62,145 nt of DNA, taken from contig JAFZAB010000164.1 in assembly GCA_017548425.1 (NCBI GenBank), positions 1-62,145 of the forward strand, written 5' to 3'. Position numbers and translations under genes: made by a program. The notes under the pieces are model-generated. The model was not told the DNA's origin and made no database searches. It was given only the letters and a program-made list of their open reading frames with translations. Source of the DNA: Victivallales bacterium. GTDB lineage: Bacteria; Verrucomicrobiota; Lentisphaeria; Oligosphaerales; Oligosphaeraceae. The stretch's first letter is position 1, and each line of letters begins with the position of its first letter. Shown here in pieces: positions 62,009-62,145 of the stretch.

Positions 62009-62037
62009 GGCGGAAAAGTCCGCCGGCTCTTTGGAAA
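62009..62037 (+). promoter_or_regulatory. boxB-like hairpin and boxA-like antitermination motif
   Basis: GGCGGA (62009-62014) pairs with TCCGCC (62019-62024) around AAAG. GCTCTTTGGAAA (62026-62037) resembles the boxA consensus (TGCTCTTTAACA). The boxB-then-boxA order matches rRNA leaders. A GAG-loop hairpin (62085-62103) follows. The window ends before any 16S start. Confidence 0.45.
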
Positions 62038-62145
62038 CCGAGCAGCGCAATATGAGCGAACATGATTTTTGAAATGGAAGGGTTCCCCATGCGAGGCATG
62101 GGGCTCCTCCCCGATAAAATCCTTTAATTAATTATTTATTGAATC

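Larger units (their letters stand above)
61657..62145. other. Structured non-coding region at the right end
   Basis: Apart from the terminator, tandem promoters, boxB/boxA-like motifs and a hairpin with arms CCCCATGC and GCATGGGG (62085-62103), I see no coding sequence. Further small hairpins lie between the two promoters, for example GTTTTCCC-GCAA-GGGAAAC near 61860-61880. Confidence 0.5.

Noticed and set aside
61800-62099. A 99-codon minus-strand frame
   Set aside because: It overlaps the tandem promoters and the boxA-like leader and has no recognisable domain or ribosome site.
62081-62145. A CRISPR array starting with the hairpin CCCCATGC-GAG-GCATGGGG
   Set aside because: Only one copy is visible, and the next 40 bases are AT-rich low complexity. 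The upstream boxA-like and boxB-like features fit an rRNA leader better.

Overview
The window looks like a chromosomal segment of an anaerobic Gram-negative carbohydrate degrader of the PVC superphylum. The best guess is Lentisphaerota/Victivallales or a close Verrucomicrobiota relative. The basis is a full-length pyruvate:ferredoxin oxidoreductase, outer-membrane and lipoprotein genes (beta-barrel OMP, LpoB, CsgG-like), RecBCD, many large secreted glycoside-hydrolase-type proteins, and palindromic or tandem intergenic repeats. This is inference from gene content; no 16S rRNA gene is visible.

Layout. 1-640: the tail of a mobile element (C-terminus of a serine recombinase plus a ParB-like HTH protein, closed by a strong terminator). 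1.1-1.2 kb: tRNA-Pro(TGG). 1.3-7.6 kb (minus): a GH99/WbsX-like protein, a secreted clan-A-type glycosidase, and a CcsA/ResB cytochrome c maturation pair. 7.8-12.0 kb (plus): MgtC and a GH123/DUF4091-type secreted enzyme. 12.1-17.6 kb (minus): AzlCD, a serine hydrolase, an outer-membrane barrel, PutP and an XRE regulator. 17.8-22.7 kb (plus): a B12-binding radical SAM enzyme, a GH5-like protein and a secreted phosphoesterase. 22.8-23.9 kb: an MNT/HEPN toxin-antitoxin pair behind a palindromic operator. 24-28 kb (minus): PFOR and a small hypothetical protein. 28.2-37.3 kb (minus): recC-recB-recD. 37.4-39.3 kb (plus, divergent from recC): a Septu-like ATPase/HNH defence pair. 39.3-42.1 kb: a secreted GH-like protein and a C45 peptidase. 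42.3-46.9 kb: a five-gene envelope operon (two CsgG-like proteins, a COG3014 lipoprotein, YcfL, LpoB). 47-49.5 kb: a type IV AbiE toxin-antitoxin module and a surface-protein remnant, bracketed by two direct copies of a 118-121 bp composite repeat. 49.5-61.7 kb: a secreted (alpha/alpha)-barrel-like protein, TrkH/TrkA, AroD, a YcxB-like protein, a secreted binding protein and a GH42 enzyme. The last 0.5 kb resembles a ribosomal RNA operon leader (tandem promoters, boxB-like hairpin, boxA-like motif) that runs off the window.

How it fits together. The secreted enzymes would degrade host or dietary glycans, and PutP, AzlCD, TrkAH and PFOR serve uptake, ion homeostasis and fermentative metabolism. 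Three small defence or addiction modules and RecBCD form an accessory immunity layer; several of these genes are richer in AT than their neighbours. The most interesting items are the divergent RecBCD/Septu-like arrangement, the repeat-bracketed AbiE island, the CsgG/LpoB/COG3014 operon and the dispersed intergenic repeat families.
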